Origin: Lagopus muta
Taxonomy: Eukaryota; Chordata; Aves; Galliformes; Phasianidae
Length of the DNA stretch: 64,000 bases
Direction of reading: 5' to 3'
Assembly (NCBI RefSeq): GCF_023343835.1
Contig: NC_064435.1
Span: 37,906,603 to 37,970,602 of the forward strand
In this document: in pieces, positions 1 to 14,229 of the stretch
How positions within the stretch are numbered: the first letter of the stretch is position 1
Layout: each line of letters begins with the position of its first letter
Position numbers and translations under genes: made by a program
The notes under the pieces: model-generated
Databases searched by the model: none
The model's input: the letters and a program-made list of their open reading frames with translations, nothing else
What the model was told of the DNA's origin: nothing

Positions 1-2837
1 TGCCAGCTTTCTTTTCAGGCAGGCGGATCTCTCTTTTCTTTTTCACAGAACTTATCCCAGACTCACACACATGTTGGCTGGAAGGTATTTCTGGAGGTCT
101 GTAACCCAACTTCCAACCCAAACTGGGGCTATGTTCAATGCTACCTGATCACCACGGCTTTGGTTACTTATTGGCCTTAAAAATCAAGATATCACAGCCT
201 CCCTGGAGTCACTCTACAGTGCCGCACTATCAAAACTAATAACTAAGTTTACCTAATGCCCATCCTAGGCCACAGTCCATGCTTACCTTGTGAATAGATC
301 AGGACAGCAGCTTTCCACAACTTGCTGACCATGCTCCTTTTTACTGTAGCCCCCTATGTTGTTTGCTTTAATCAGCCAGAACCCAGTCCTGACTCATATT
401 TAAGACACATTTGTCCACTCTAACATCCAGGTCTTCTCCAGCACAGCTGCTACTCAGCCTGTACCTACACAGCCATCTACTGACATAGAAACATGTCTTT
501 CTGTCCGTAAAAATGGACAAGTTACTTTTTCCACCACAAATTCAAACAGAGTGGAATTTGTTGACAGAGTTCAGATGAAAGGAATGTGAATTAGCAGATG
601 AGTCTGCAGTTACAATTTCATGTAGACAGGATATACATCAGGATCCCAGTCAGGGATGACTTATTGCAGACCTCATATATCCCTGCTTTTAACTAACAAC
701 TGTACGGAAAATGGTTCAGAATAAGAAACCAATAACATTTTCTTACATCTCTTGTGCAAAAAATATGTTGCTTTCTGCCAATAACATTCCTAACAATTTG
801 ATTATATTCATCCATGCTACAACCATCTTTTTAAAGAAAGAATGGATTTGCCACATAAATTGTGTGAAGTCAAACATGGTATGAATTGCCAGTCTCATGA
901 TGAGACACCAGACAGTTGTTAACCATCACTATAAACTGTTATTTACCTGATCCAGAATGAGCAAATCCTCTAGGTGAGCTTGTGGCTGTATTTGGTTATG
1001 CTTTATGAGACCATAGCTATGTAATATCTTTGACAGTTGGCTTCAGTAAATACCATATGACATATACATCAAAAGATAGATTTGCTTTTGCAAACCAGTC
1101 AAAAACCATGTATTATTTTCAGTAGGGAAAAATACAGAAAAGCTAAATAAATCCACAAACCATTCCCTTGGAACTGGAAACTTTTCTGAAAACAAACAAA
1201 CAAAAATGTGCACAGAAGATCAGCAACATTTTGAAGCCAGAAAACAAAACAAAACCTGAATACATCCCCGTAACTTTGAAGCCAAGTTTACTGACTGTAA
1301 ATCTGCTGCAATGAGCCTGAAAAACCATACAGCAGCCTTGATGGCACTTTTATCCATTTCTGAAGTTTCAGAATGAGCAAACACAGGGCACTGCCCAGAT
1401 GCTCTCAGTGACAAATCTTGGCTCTCCCCTATCATTTGTCCAGGCTGTAAGTGTTTCACACAGATCTCTCTCCATTAGCGTAGCCATGTCTGTCCCATGC
1501 CTATGTTGCAATTTCTGATTATGGAATAAGCTTCTGAGCTCCGTATTCTCCACTTCTATTCATTTACAAAACAACCAGAAGCAGACCTGCCAAACTTTAC
1601 ACCATTTTTTCCTTCACCCTCTGACACACCAAAGTCCATTTCTCATGCTTTTACAGCAGAACACCAGACCTCTTCCATGCCATGAAGTCCCACATCAAGC
1701 AAAATGCTCACCCTACCATCCTGCTGCATCAGGACTGGGAGAGAAGTGGGGCCACAACACTGCTCGTGTCAGCAGTGGAGGACATCAGCAGGACCAAGAG
1801 CTGAGCCAGGCTGAGCCGCTAGAATCTAGTGCTACCATAAGACCCAGGAACACTTATATTTTAAAACTGAAGAATAAACACTAAATGTGCCAGTTGGAAA
1901 AACAAACTGAATTTTAACAGAGCTAAACAAATACAAATGCCTTTTCATTAAATTTAGGAAGCTTACTAATTTTATCTATAGGTTCTTCTCATAGAAATTT
2001 TATCTTAAATTGCCAATAACAAATTCAGAGAGTAAATTCATTTTAATGATAAAGATAACAGGAACCACTCAGGTACGTTAGATATTATTCCTAATATCTT
2101 GACCAGATTTCATGAAATAAAAATGCACTTTTCTCTCCACACCATCATAAATAAACTCTAATAGTCAGCTTGGCTGGGAACACTTTAAAGCTTCTGAATT
2201 GGTTGTTTTAAAGTTTGTTTGCTTGTTTGTTTGTATTTAAAAAAAAAATCCCCATGACAAGTTATTTCTTTTGACTGGTTCAGATAGAAAATTCAGAGTT
2301 TCCATAGCACAGACTTAATATCTTTTTTTCCTCTCTTCTTTCTATGGACTAAATAGTGCTCTTATTTTGTTTTGCACTTTGGTCAACTGGTTATTAAATT
2401 TTTGCAACCATTTTCTCTGCTAATTCAAGAATGCCCAGTAGGTGGTCTCAGTGCATAATGCATCTCTTATTAACTCTGCTTTGCTGTTTCCAATTCTACA
2501 ACTATTTTATTTTAGCTGAAATCTTCCCCTTTTAATAATTTACTTTCAATATTTCAGTGTCAGCTATTTGTTGAGGAACTATCCCTTTAAATATTAGCAA
2601 TAACAACAACAAAAATCCTTCTGTTTCTAGAGTGCAGGTAATAATTTGGGAAAAGAACAATCAAAATCCATAACGTTCTGCTCTGATTTAGACATATCAA
2701 CCATATATTTATTGATTCCTTCTCTATCTCTCATTTTATGTTCTTTGAGGATTAGAGAAACATTTTCTTTAAGGAATACAATGTATTATTCAGGTTCAGA
2801 CAGGCATAACTCGCAGGAGCTTTTACAGATCCCTGGA
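1..2837. other. Intergenic AT-rich sequence, no gene recognised
   Basis: Only short chance frames are present, with no recognisable domain, splice-bounded coding block or CpG cluster. It contains ordinary short A and T runs. Conserved synteny places this side of the window toward PENK, but nothing of PENK is seen. Confidence 0.6.
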
Positions 2838-3232
2838 ATCATGGAATCACAGAACGGTTTGGGTTGGAAAAGACCTTCAAGTCCGTCCAGTTCCATCCCC
2901 CTGCTGTGTTCAGGGCTGCCTCCCACCAGCTTCCCAGGGCCCCACTCAACCTGGCCTTGAGTGCCTCCAGGGATGGGCATCACAGCTTCTCTGCAACCTG
3001 TGCCAGTGCCTCACTGCACTCTTAGTAAAAACTTCTAACATCTAACCTAAATCTTCAGTCCTAGTTTAAAGCCATACCCCTTTGTCCTATCACTAATAGA
3101 TCATGTTAAAAGTCAGTCCCCATCCTGTTTGTAAGGTCCTTTCAAGTACTGGAAGGCTGCAATGAGGTTTCCCCTGAGCTTTCTCTTTGCTACCTCTTGC
3201 TCTCCCATCAGTTTCAGAACTCAATTAACTTT
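2838..3232 (-). mobile_element. CR1 LINE fragment, 3' part
   Basis: Read on the minus strand this is the 3' end of an avian CR1 retrotransposon. The + strand begins with the diagnostic 'atggaatcacagaac' and 'ggttggaaaagacc' phrases. It continues through the antisense of the ORF2 tail (the 'cctccagggatggg', 'aacatctaacctaaatct' and 'aggtttcccctgagc' blocks). It is 5' truncated and diverged, so it is an old copy with no open frame of use. Confidence 0.9.
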
Positions 3233-4842
3233 TGGGATACAATCAGCTCTCGCTTACAAACAAAGGTGTTGCCCATACTTGCCATCCTATAAACACGCTC
3301 CTTTCAATAAAGACAAGTAGGTCCTTTAGATATGAAAAGCGTGAAAAGCATTAACTGACTGAAGATATCAATGACTCTATTTCTTGTTCTTGCGGGAAAC
3401 ACATTTTTTTTAATTTCTAAGATGGAGTACCAATAGCTGTGATTGCTAGCAAAACATTTTGCAGCTTTTTGTATTTTCAAATACATGTCCAAATTAAATG
3501 CAAGTATTTAAGACACTCAAAATCATGTATTATACCTATTATAACAGAATAGGAAATGGTGAGATTCACCAATTAGTGAAGTCATTTCTATAACATTGTC
3601 TTGATGAGACACCATATTAATTCTACCTTGTCATTCATCATACAAGAAATCCTGTAACATGAGATCAGCTGTCATTTTCACCATGACCTTTTATACTGAA
3701 AGAAGTGCCGGTATAGCTGTGAAGCATAAGTGCCGATGAAGTATATTTGTCTACCACAGATGTCCCAAAAATCCACGACTCTGGTTTTTGAAGATAATTG
3801 ATGTATAAACTCAGTCTTTGGCTATTGCCAGTAAGCTAATAAGACAGACAGTCTTATAGTTTCCGTACCATAATGAGGCCTGAAAACAATTTGGCTGGGA
3901 TCAAGGAAATATGAAGCCTCCAAATATTTCTGGAATTGCCTCACTATAAACTTTTTCAAAAAGGCAGATTGAAATGTCTTATAATAGATCTGACTGTTTG
4001 CATCAAGAAGAAGATATTTTTAGGTTTAACAAGGGCTTCCTAAGGAGAATTTGGTGCCTGGTCTTATCACATCCTAACAACATTCTCAGCTAAGTTTGGG
4101 ATCTTCGTTGCCCAACAATGTAGTCTCAGTACAGTCTTCACTTAATGCTTCATTTACATGGGGACACTAAGGAAAATGTCTAGTCAAGACAAATTAACTA
4201 GTCAGTGTACATAAGTGAGGCTTTATTATATTCAGAAGAAAGGCAGTTTTATTGCACAGCAGGCTAAGACATAGTTACAATGTTACAGTGCATGACAGCG
4301 TCCTTATAGAAGTTTAATGCAATCAAGCATATGTGCATTAGTTTATTTCATTTAACATTCCTAAGTATCTCACTGTAGGCAAGTCCTAAGAAAACAGCAT
4401 TAGATGAAGTAAGAACTTGGGTTTGCTTTTGTCCCCTCCATAGCCTGCTCTGCTACCATGGAGACAAACAGCTCTGACAGAATCTAGTAATCTCATCTTC
4501 AAAGAAATAAAAACATTCTTGGTGAAAGTGCCTGCAAATCTCTGTTGGCCCTGAATGTGATCTTATGCCTTTCATTGAAATCCCACTTTAGCATGAAAGG
4601 AAAAAAACTACTCCCTGCCATCCCCGTTTTCCTCCCTCCTCTTTCTATGAATGGTAACAAGAGCCCCTAATGTATAAATTCTCCCACAGGCAGCAGAACC
4701 AGTGGGCCCTGCACCATGCCCCATGCTTCTCTAGCAGCACCATCCCTGCACCTTCTATCTGTTCTACGTACCTTCTGTTGCACAGTGCAACTCTCCCAAC
4801 TCCTCCCGCCAACACAGGGCCCTACATCTTCACAAAACCACA
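3233..4842. other. Intergenic, nothing recognised
   Basis: AT-rich unique sequence between two CR1 fragments. I see no coding exon, CpG cluster or RNA gene. Confidence 0.5.
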
Positions 4843-5108
4843 GAATCACAGAATGGCCAGGGTTGGAAGGGACCTCAAGGATCATGAATCTCCAACCCCC
4901 TGCCACATGCAGGGCCACCAACCTCCCCATTTAATACCAGACCAGGCTGCCCAGGGCCCCATCCAACCTGGCCTTGAACACCTCCAGGGACGGGGCATCC
5001 ACAACCTCTCTGGGCAGCCTGTTCCAGCACCTCACCGCTCTCTCTGTAAAGAACCCCCCCCGACATCCAACCTAAATCTTACCTCCCTCAACTTAAAACT
5101 ATTTCTTC
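4843..5108 (-). mobile_element. CR1 LINE fragment, 3' end
   Basis: The + strand opens with 'acagaatcacagaatggc' and 'gggttggaagggacctca', the antisense of the CR1 3' terminus. It continues with 'cctggccttgaacacctcc' and the 'cagcctgttccagcacctc' block of the ORF2 C-terminus. Better preserved than the copy at 2.8 kb, but 5' truncated. The chance frames on both strands here come from the element. Confidence 0.93.
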
Positions 5109-8100
5109 AGTCCACTGCTGCATTCCTAGCTCTGGCTGTTTAGTTATTGCTTTTATTGTCTCCAGGTCTGTCTCCTCTCCATACCTCCTGCCTGCCTGCC
5201 TGGACCCAACAGCACCCATTGGGCAGTGCAGGAGGCCTGGCTGAGCCTTGGCTGCCTCTGGGAGCAGATAGTGACTCAATTCTTCTTGCATTTCCTTCAT
5301 CTCTCCTGCAAGCATCTACAAAAATATGGAAATGTAACCTCCATCTCCCTTGCCAAATATTCCTGAGATCACCCAACAGATTATGGGCAGGGCAGCCAAA
5401 AAGACGGCCTGACTGGCAGTGTTTTGCTGTGATCAGAAACCAGGCCTGAGAGATGACAGCCCTAGGGATCCAACTCAAACTGAGAACTGGCTTTCCCCGT
5501 GCTCTCCACCAAGTCATTTCATCTCACTCCCATTCTGTTACTCTGCCTACGTAACAGAAATGTGAAACAACCTATCTAAAGCTCAGAAAGGTATTTGAGT
5601 TTTCAGACACTGGCTGCATAGTGGGAGACTGCTGTTCTTCAGCATTGAAGAAAGAACAGGGTAGGTCTTTTAACTCAAGAACTATGCTATGAAGAAATTA
5701 AAACAACATTCAAGAGTTTAGGGACATTTTTGGGGTATATTCTGAATACTGAACATAATTTAGAGGAAACTCAAACTATTTTTGAAGAAAAAAAAAAGTG
5801 ACACATGGAAGTTATTTGCATGGTAGCTAGAGAGACGTTAAGAGAAATGCAAATTTAACCCTCAGAATGGGAAGGACAAATCTAGAGCACATTCCACTTT
5901 CATGAGATTTAAAAAAGCCTCCTCCTTGCCACAGATGTGCAAACAGAGCTTTCATAAGCCATCACAGATCTCAGCTCTGTTCCTTCCAGAAGGTCATGAC
6001 CTCTTCTTCCTTCCTTTCCTCTCCTCTCTACTCCTTTCCTTTCCTTCCTTTTTTCTTTCCTGGAGCACTTTAAAACCACATGGTTATAAATGATTTGGAT
6101 GACTATAGTGATCACAATCTCTTTGCTAACACACCTCTGTCATACATAAATAAGTTGTCATTGGCCTGGGCTCATGTTTCACTCAATGCACAGATCTAAC
6201 CTGACTGAGGAAGTGGTTTAACCACTGGAATGCAATCTCTGTTTCTTCATTCATGTCTCAGTACAAATGCAATAGGCTTAACTCAAGAAGAATCTCATCC
6301 TTTACTATTCAAAGACAAACAAACAAGCTAATTACCCCTTCATAAAAATATGTGATCCCCAGGACAGCTGGGCCCGGCTACAACCCATTGGTACTGCAGG
6401 TAGCCTGCAACTACTGAACTCAAAGCCAAACCGATATCAGTGGTATGTGTCCAGCAACAGAAGATGTGAGATGGAAAGCATCAGATTTTACAGACTTAGA
6501 ACTTCAGTGCTTATTCATTGGGAATTAATGTTAAATGGGTACAGTTTAATGGGAATTACAGAGAGCGATTTGTGAACACTACCCCACATTGTGCACAATG
6601 TACCTCGGACAAATGTGAGCACACAAGTGAAAAGGAGAGGGATATCCCCAGTATACTGTCAGGATTTGGCACAAATAAATCAAGTGTTTTTATTTTCTCT
6701 CACTGACCCTAAAATATTATAGCTATTTGAAAGCATGAGCATTGTCCCAGTTCCACTATTGCAATGCCTACAGAGAGGGAAGGATCAGACCAGGATCATT
6801 TACCAACTATACACTGTGCGCTGTGTCACTCACACTTCTGCAGTCAGGCAATATTTTGTTAAGATACACACCAAAATCACCTTAGCTCTGCTTTATTTGA
6901 GCATTGTACTTTAATTCACATAAATATATTTTGACTTCAAAGATTATGCATACTGTTCTAAAATTACGTCTCTGTGTCTGATTCTATCTCATTTCTACAT
7001 CTATACACATGTTTACATGAGAAATATCAAACCAAAGTGTCCCACACAGTTGTGTACTCAAACATTCAAACTGGTGCCCAGAAGTAACCCTATCTCTACT
7101 AGATTTTACAACCAGATATTTTATTCTCAGTTACATTACTCTTACACAAAGCCATACTTTCACAGGCCCACCAGGAACCCCCACAACCCACTCTTCACTG
7201 TAGAACAGCAGCTCCTACAAGACCACAGGAGTCCACAGACATACAGCATAATACTTGGCTGTGGCAATACTGGATTCCACAGGGAATCATCTCATTTCCC
7301 AATAACAGCTCTCTCAGGCTGCTTCAACTAATCCCTCAACCCCTCAAATTAGCATTACCTAACACAGGGGACACAGCTGGATACCAGCAGATAATTCCAA
7401 GTGATTATTACCAGTTTCAGGAAGCAGAGCTAAGGTTGCATTAGAAAGTACCCTAATTTCTCACTCTCTGGTTCTCAGAGTGTTACTTAACTGCACATCC
7501 TGAAAGAGTATGAGACATTACGAAGCAATCTTGACAATGTGTTAACACATTTTTCTGCAGTGAAACCAGTAGGATTACAGAGCTAATGGTCAAGCTTTTC
7601 CAATCACAAGATCATCTGATTCCTCTTCACCCTTCTGCATGCAAGCCTCTTCCTTTGTGCAGCCATTACATTCAGAAAAAAATAAGACAATTTATCTCTC
7701 ATAAGACTTTAATGCACTGCTGACCCTGTTTTTCTGGTTTAAGAGCTTATGCACAGTATTCTTGTTTGCTATAAAGGCAGTATGCCTAACCAGTTTACAT
7801 TTTCCCTATGTGAACTACTCTGAAGAGAGTAAAATGTGTACATTTTTCTCTAAAGAAGCAATGTGAATGTATTAGAAATTGATGTGCAATACTGGAAAAT
7901 AAACTCCCAGATAAACTTCAGGCACCTTCAGTTTTGACCTGCAACAATTCTAAGTAGTGTGAAATAGACAAAGTTAAACTTGAGCAGAAAGACACACAGA
8001 AATGGGAGAAGTTTTAATGGATAGCTCTATTATTCATTTTGTGTAAAACTACTTGTGCTCAGCACTTATACAGCGATCTTGAATCTTCATGAGGAACTCC

Positions 8101-10280
8101 TCATAGTGCTTCTTCATGCTTAGCAATGCGCCTGCTCCACTTCATACACATTTACTCATGGTAATCCTGATTGCTACCTGTCCTCAACAAATGAAAGAAT
8201 GCATCATTACATCTATGCAGGAGGTGGCAGAGCACACAAGATGAAGTTCATAGGATACATCAATGAAGGAAAAACAGGAGGAACCAAAGTAAAGAGGAAA
8301 CTTCTACAACGAAGTAACAGTGATAAAATGTTGAGAACACACAGGCAACTAATGGCTCCACTGGAAAGACTAATTAACAGTCTGGACATTAGAACTGAAA
8401 ACTAGACAGCACAGGTTCATCTGTTTATGATAGACGACTGCTGGCTCAGCTGCTGAGGTAGTACTATGCCCTTCACTACGTTAGTTTTCTACATGTGATT
8501 TCACAGTCATAAGAGGTTTAATTATAACACTTAAAGTATGGAGGAAATTTATCTATGCTACTATAAATAAAACTTTAAAATTAGATTGTTTTGTGAATCC
8601 CGTTATCTATGAAATCTGAAGCCTGTGTAATGCATTGAACTTCAACTGTTTCCAGGTTTAGACCTCTTATGGTCCATTCATACAAGGAAATAAGTCTAAA
8701 TATATAGATGTGAGATGAAAACTAGACTTTTCAACATAATCCTCAGTCCCTGACTTTCATTGTTTGCTGAAGTGCTGTTAATGTGCATGAAATGTGATTC
8801 ATCTGCTGTTTTCTGTGCCTCCATCCAGCACGTGCTGTTGAAAGATAGTCATTTGTGACTTCCAGCAACACCTAATGACTATCGCCTCTTCAAACAGCAA
8901 CTACATCTGAATCACAGCACTCAGAAAGCTATGATTTCTTTTTTCCACTATAGTGCCATTAGGAAATAACAGTATTATAAATGTCACTAGGGAATGTGCT
9001 AAAGGCTTCAGAGGAATTTTTTAAAAAGACAAGAGCTGGTTTCAAAGTATTTACAGTTCAGTTTTCCACATAGCAAAGCAAGAATGCCAAACACACAGGC
9101 AGGTTTCAGGGAAGCATGTGAAGTAAAACCTAATGGATTTCCTTTCCTATCACGCATGAACATCATAATGGTCCGAAAAATGTGTGGCAGATGAAGAAAC
9201 ATAAATCTGTTTCTCTAAAAGCACAAAGCAAGCAAAGCACTGGGTGAATTGCTCTGCAGCACTTCACCTCCTACTACCCAAATGTCATTCATGTTTTTTT
9301 TACACACAGAAACAACGCTATGGAAGTGAAATAGAACAGAAACAGAAATAACGAAGACTTGGACAAAAACATCTAGCAAATTGTGTGGAGACAGATTTCA
9401 ATATCTGAATGTTTGGCAGAATGCATGCAGAGCAGTGTCAGTCCTTAATTGTACAGGTTTAGAAAGAATTCAGCCTGTGGGCAAGGTGCTCCTATAGTTT
9501 CTTATTAGAGAAGCTTCACACTTAACAGTAATCTTTCAGCAACTTACAGTAACTTAACTAAATGGCTGGCACCTTTCAGGCCCTTTTCCAGTTCTAGTGA
9601 TAAGAAATCAAGGACTGGTGCCAGTAAAAAGTTGCTGCTACCGTTCTTCTCCTCCCCAGATCCTGTTCGGGCCCACGCAGCAGAAAGTTCTCTTGTATTG
9701 CAGTCCTGACCTGCGTAATTCAGGTTGGCAAAGATGGTTTCATTGTGCTTTGTTCTTCCTGCTTTAACTACCGCTGTTTCCCCTCCTTGCTGAGACTTGA
9801 AGGGGCTGCATGTGTTCGCAGCAGAAGTCCTTCTGTCCGTTTTCCAGTTCTAACAAAAGGAACAAAGAACGAAGCAGGCCCTGTGGGTCGTTAACAAGGG
9901 ACTCTGGCATATTTTATATCTCTGACACTTAAGAGGCTTTCTGGCTTTGCCCTACTGGAAACTGATCTGCCACCGGCCTTTTCTAATCCCCCACACACTT
10001 CCTTCACCTGATAGTGCAGTGTCTGTGCAACCTTCTCTATAGAAAGCATTTCTTTAGATTTCTGAAGTTTCAGACGATATTTAGCAAAGCAACCGGCAAA
10101 GAAAGTGTTGATTTTAAAATTTAAAAGAGGTGAAATCAAAAAGTTGAAGGGAATAGTAAGAAATAGAAAAGCAACAGCAAAGTTAACCAAGTAGAAAGCG
10201 CTGTTAAGCTTTAGGAATGCTAGCGGTGGTAATTCACCACGCGGGAATGGTCAGAAGAGCCGAGAATCTCATCTCCACCT
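5109..10280. other. Intergenic; one pyrimidine tract, no gene recognised
   Basis: Unique AT-rich DNA. A CT-rich tract of about 60 bp (5999-6060, mixed CTT/CCTT) is the only low-complexity feature of note. The longest frames (about 100 codons at 7017 + and 9891 minus) show no family motif, and I treat them as chance. Confidence 0.5.
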
Positions 10281-10284
10281 CTAC

Positions 10285-10560
10285 GAGCTGCCTTCCCCTG
10301 CTCGGTTCAGCAGCTCCTCGCCGACAGGAGCGACACCCGAGCAGTAAACAAACGCGCGCCCTGAGCACCGCCGGCCCCTCAGCCGGCACGTCCGGGCGCC
10401 CCGCGCGCACTGCATTTCCCAGCAGCGCCGGGGCTGAAAGGCGCCGTGTCCGGCGCGGAGGCCGCTGGGAGAGCCGTTAGCGGGGCGCGTCACGGCGGTC
10501 GCCCGTGAGGGGGAAGGGCGGTTGCGGGTCTGTCGCCGGGCTGTGCAGGGTGGGGTGTGC
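10285..10560. promoter_or_regulatory. Isolated CpG island, putative promoter
   Basis: A sharp GC-rich block rich in CpG (many GCGC, CCGG and CGCG words) in otherwise AT-rich DNA. It includes the 18-base element ACTGCATTTCCCAGCAGC at 10409-10426, close to the known ZNF143/Staf promoter motif (ACTACAATTCCCAGC type). In vertebrate genomes such islands usually mark transcription starts. No coding exon with a recognisable domain follows on either strand, so the transcript could be a long non-coding RNA or an upstream start for a neighbour. The direction is undetermined. Confidence 0.6.
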
Positions 10561-13500
10561 GTTGGTATGTTTTCTAGAGTGGGAAGGTTCTGATATACAC
10601 TAGACAGAGGGAGGGGAGCGAGTTTTGTAAGGGTGTAGCTCAAAAACAACAACAAAACAAAACAAAAAAAAAAACAAGCAAGAGTGCTTCCTCAGTCCCC
10701 ATTCCCAAGGAGAGCAGTGCCAAGCAGTAGCTTTGATGAGGAGATTCTCCACAGCCGGCTCCCAGCGGAGGAAGCTCTGGTACAAAAGAGATCGATTTTT
10801 AGAATCGTTTCTTAAGCTTAGGATGTCTATGACCACCTCACATGCATTGGGGAGAGTAAGCTGCTAGAGAATTAGCGTGCCTTCATCCTGTGGCCATGTT
10901 TTTGGGCATTTGCTCACAGCAGGCTCAAAGTTGAGCCCTGGGGACGCAGGCATTATGGCAGTGTATGATTTTCACCATAAATCCTTGTGCAAACCACCTC
11001 CTACATTACCTGAGATTTATGGAACATCACACGGCTTTTTGTTTCTTGGGGCTCTTTGGTCTTCCATAGGTGAGGCACGGAACATGAGAGCGGTAGCTGG
11101 GCCATCTCTTTGACAGCATCTTGACTGCTGTTTTCTCACTCTACCTTGTGCCAAACAAAAAGGCATGTCACCAAACTTCTGTAAACAAGCAAAGCCACAC
11201 CCAGAAGTATTTGGGAGTGCAAACAAACAAATGCACGCAATATGAAAACAACTGAATCTTCGGATCTCAGGTTTGATTTTGGTTGCTTCTAACTGCAAAG
11301 CATTGGGACAAAACTGCACAAGCTGCCCTGTAGAATTTCTTCTTTCAAGATGACTGTTTTCCCTAAATGACCTTTTTATTTAAAAATAATGATAATAAAG
11401 ACGTCTCTGCTAAATACAGTGGGAAGCTTTTTCCACCTTTCTCACTGATCTTGCATTCTAAATGCATTTTTTTCCATCTCAGCTTCAGATACCTAGAAAC
11501 TTTCCATTGAAGCTGCGTGTTAGTTTGCTGCAGCAAATTTAAGTCCAGTAAGAAGAGGTTTCCCATTTTAGTCACCTCTGTCACACGTACACATAATCCA
11601 CAGGTTACACCGTCTGTGGATCACAGTTTGAAATGCAACAAATAGGTTAATCTAAATTGCTTTTCACTTCAGTGGCAGCTGCAACAATTAGTGACTTCTT
11701 TGATTGCTACAGTATAAATATGGTGTCTCTATACTCTCATACCTTTAAAAGAGTTAAATAAGGTAATATGGACACACTTTACATACAAAAGGTCTTATTC
11801 CCTTCCCCCCCCCCCCCCCCCCCCCCCCCGCCTTCCCCCCAGAAATTCGCACAGTTTATCCAGAACTCAAAAAGCAGAGAACCAGTGTTTCAGTAATTAC
11901 CCAGAAGGTGCTGCAATGTGTGAGCCTGTCAGCTGACTTTTCTCCATTTAACCACTGGGACCAATAAGTACAAAACTATTTTCTGTGGCTTCTGAAGTCC
12001 CTGAACTGAATGAGTCTGTGTGCACTGGGGAAATATCCCTTATATGTTTTGCCTGTTCGTGTACTATTTTTCTAAGTTCATGCTGCAGATTACCTAAGAA
12101 GTAAAATACTAGGTTAATTAGATATTTGTCTAACACAGTATGGCTGTTCTTCCAAAAAGAAGTGTTTTGCAGACAGTACTGTGAAGAATCTGCCATGTCA
12201 AATCAACTGTGTAACTTAGCTTTATGGAAGGACATACTTCTTTCTTTAAATGGCTGCTTTGAAAGAATAAGAATAAGAATATTCTCCCCAATCACTTTAT
12301 AGGATGACAAACACTCATCCATCAAGTAGCCGATTGCTGAATTTCTGAAAAGAGGCTTCTGGGACTAAGCTGCTAAGTGACAGGGTGATTCCTTTTTGTT
12401 TCATTTAAAATGTGAGGATGATGATCGCTTGAAGACTACGTATTTACTGTAATTCGTGTCATCCATATCATCGGAGATTTTATAATTTTCTATCACATTC
12501 ATCACTTCTCAACTCTCTTTTGAGCTGTTAGAAAGTCTGTTAAGTAAAAGCTATGGCATACTTCAACCATCCTTATCAGTCTTCTGCTTACCTTTCAAGT
12601 TTTTATTAGGTCCTTCCCAAAATGCAGGGTTAGGATGCAGAGAAATTAGCATTCTCTTAGAGTTCAGGACATCCATGCACCATGGATTTAAGACATGGCC
12701 TGCTTATTGTTTTCTGTTTTGTTACCTATTTCTTCCCTGAAAATCTTCCCTGCTATTTTACTTCTCCCATTTTTCTTATATTCTTCACAGTGCTCCCAGA
12801 GCTATTTCCCTAATGCAGACACTGTTGCTTTGGGTTTCAAAAGTGAGCTATTAAGTCAGCCTGGCAGATTTTGAAACAAAGTCCAAAGATATGCTGTAAA
12901 CCAGCAGCACTATCCAAAATCCTTATATTTTAGAAGGGATCTATAAACAGTCAGCGATCGTGTTTTGTCCAACCACAGTTTTCAAGGAAAGGGAAGCAGG
13001 CTGAGGAAAATAACGTTAGTGGAACTATCCTTCAGCTACAGGAAGTTAAATGGGCAACAGTAAAGCTTTTTAAAAATCGTTTAGTTTGGCTTTGAGGTAT
13101 GGAATTAACACATTATAGATTTCAACTCTAGTACAGAAAAATATTTCAGAAATTAAATGAGCAATATGAAATGTGGCCATTTGAGAAAATGTAAGGAGCA
13201 CATTTCGTATTTGGATGTATGAAAAATACTACAGTGTGTACTAAGATCATATCCTGAATTCAAAAGTAACCAAAGGCAAAACTTCCTGCCTCTACTATTG
13301 AGCTCATGTGGCAGGATTCTCTGTGGGTGATGTTTCACACTTAGACAAGTGATGTCTGGAAAACAGATTGCAAAAATCAAAATCTCCCATGGCCATTCAA
13401 AACCAGCTGTGGAAAAATCTTTTCATTTAGCACTGTTTTTTAAGGTTTTCTAGTATAAGATACAATGCAAGAGAAAGGACTACCAAAGCAGCAATGAGTT

Positions 13501-14229
13501 ATTTTCCTTAGGGTTAATGGGCAGTACAGATCTCCTGGACAAGCTTCATTTCTTCACAGACTTCATTGGTGTAGATGTATTTTAAAATGTGAGGTTCTGT
13601 GTACTGTTGCTCTTTGTTGCTGTGATACCACATGCATCTTTGTCATCTAATGACATGACATTCAGTTGCAGGCATAAAAACTGGGTATAGGCACTAAAGC
13701 CAGAAATGAAGTGTAAAAACATGGAATATTTTAAATATGAAGCTTATATATAATATATGTGAATACACCAACTTATTGCAGGAAAAATATACTAACAAAT
13801 GCAGGGGATGCATTTCAAATAAATGCAAACAAACAGATGTACCAAAATAAGTTGGAAATATTGTAATTAACATACACTGAAATGTAGTATAACTTACAAA
13901 AGTGTTGGGAAATGTGTCTAAAAGAGCTGTTGTAGATTTTTTTTCCTGCTTTAATTTAATTTCTTCCTTATGATCAACATAACACTATATAGGTCAGTGG
14001 CTGTTAGAAGAGCACACAAACATCCAAGTCTTGCATGCAAATCATCCTTTTGGTTTTCATCAGAATTTTACAACATGATAGCAATACTTGCACTGAGGTA
14101 GCATCATGTATACCACGTAGTGTGCGTACCTCCAAGGCACATTCTGCATGTGAAAACCACCTGGTGGAAATCAGGCCTGAATCCTTCAGGGTGACTGGAC
14201 GAGGCCAGGCTCTTCTCAGTGTTCTAATA
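10561..14229. other. Intergenic with poly-C run, no gene recognised
   Basis: AT-rich unique sequence. It contains an A-rich low-complexity stretch at 10644-10676 and a pure C run at 11805-11829. No exon of a known family was seen on either strand. Confidence 0.5.
11805..11829. repeat. Homopolymer poly-C, 25 bases
   Basis: An uninterrupted run of 25 C, followed by CGCCTT and another C6. Long C/G homopolymers are rare in vertebrate DNA. The minus strand (G25) could form a G-quadruplex. Its length is likely variable and prone to sequencing error. Confidence 0.95.

Noticed and set aside
9891-10190. 99-codon minus frame next to the orphan CpG island
   Set aside because: Hydrophobic start but no family recognised and no splice-bounded continuation; kept only as part of the CpG-island question.
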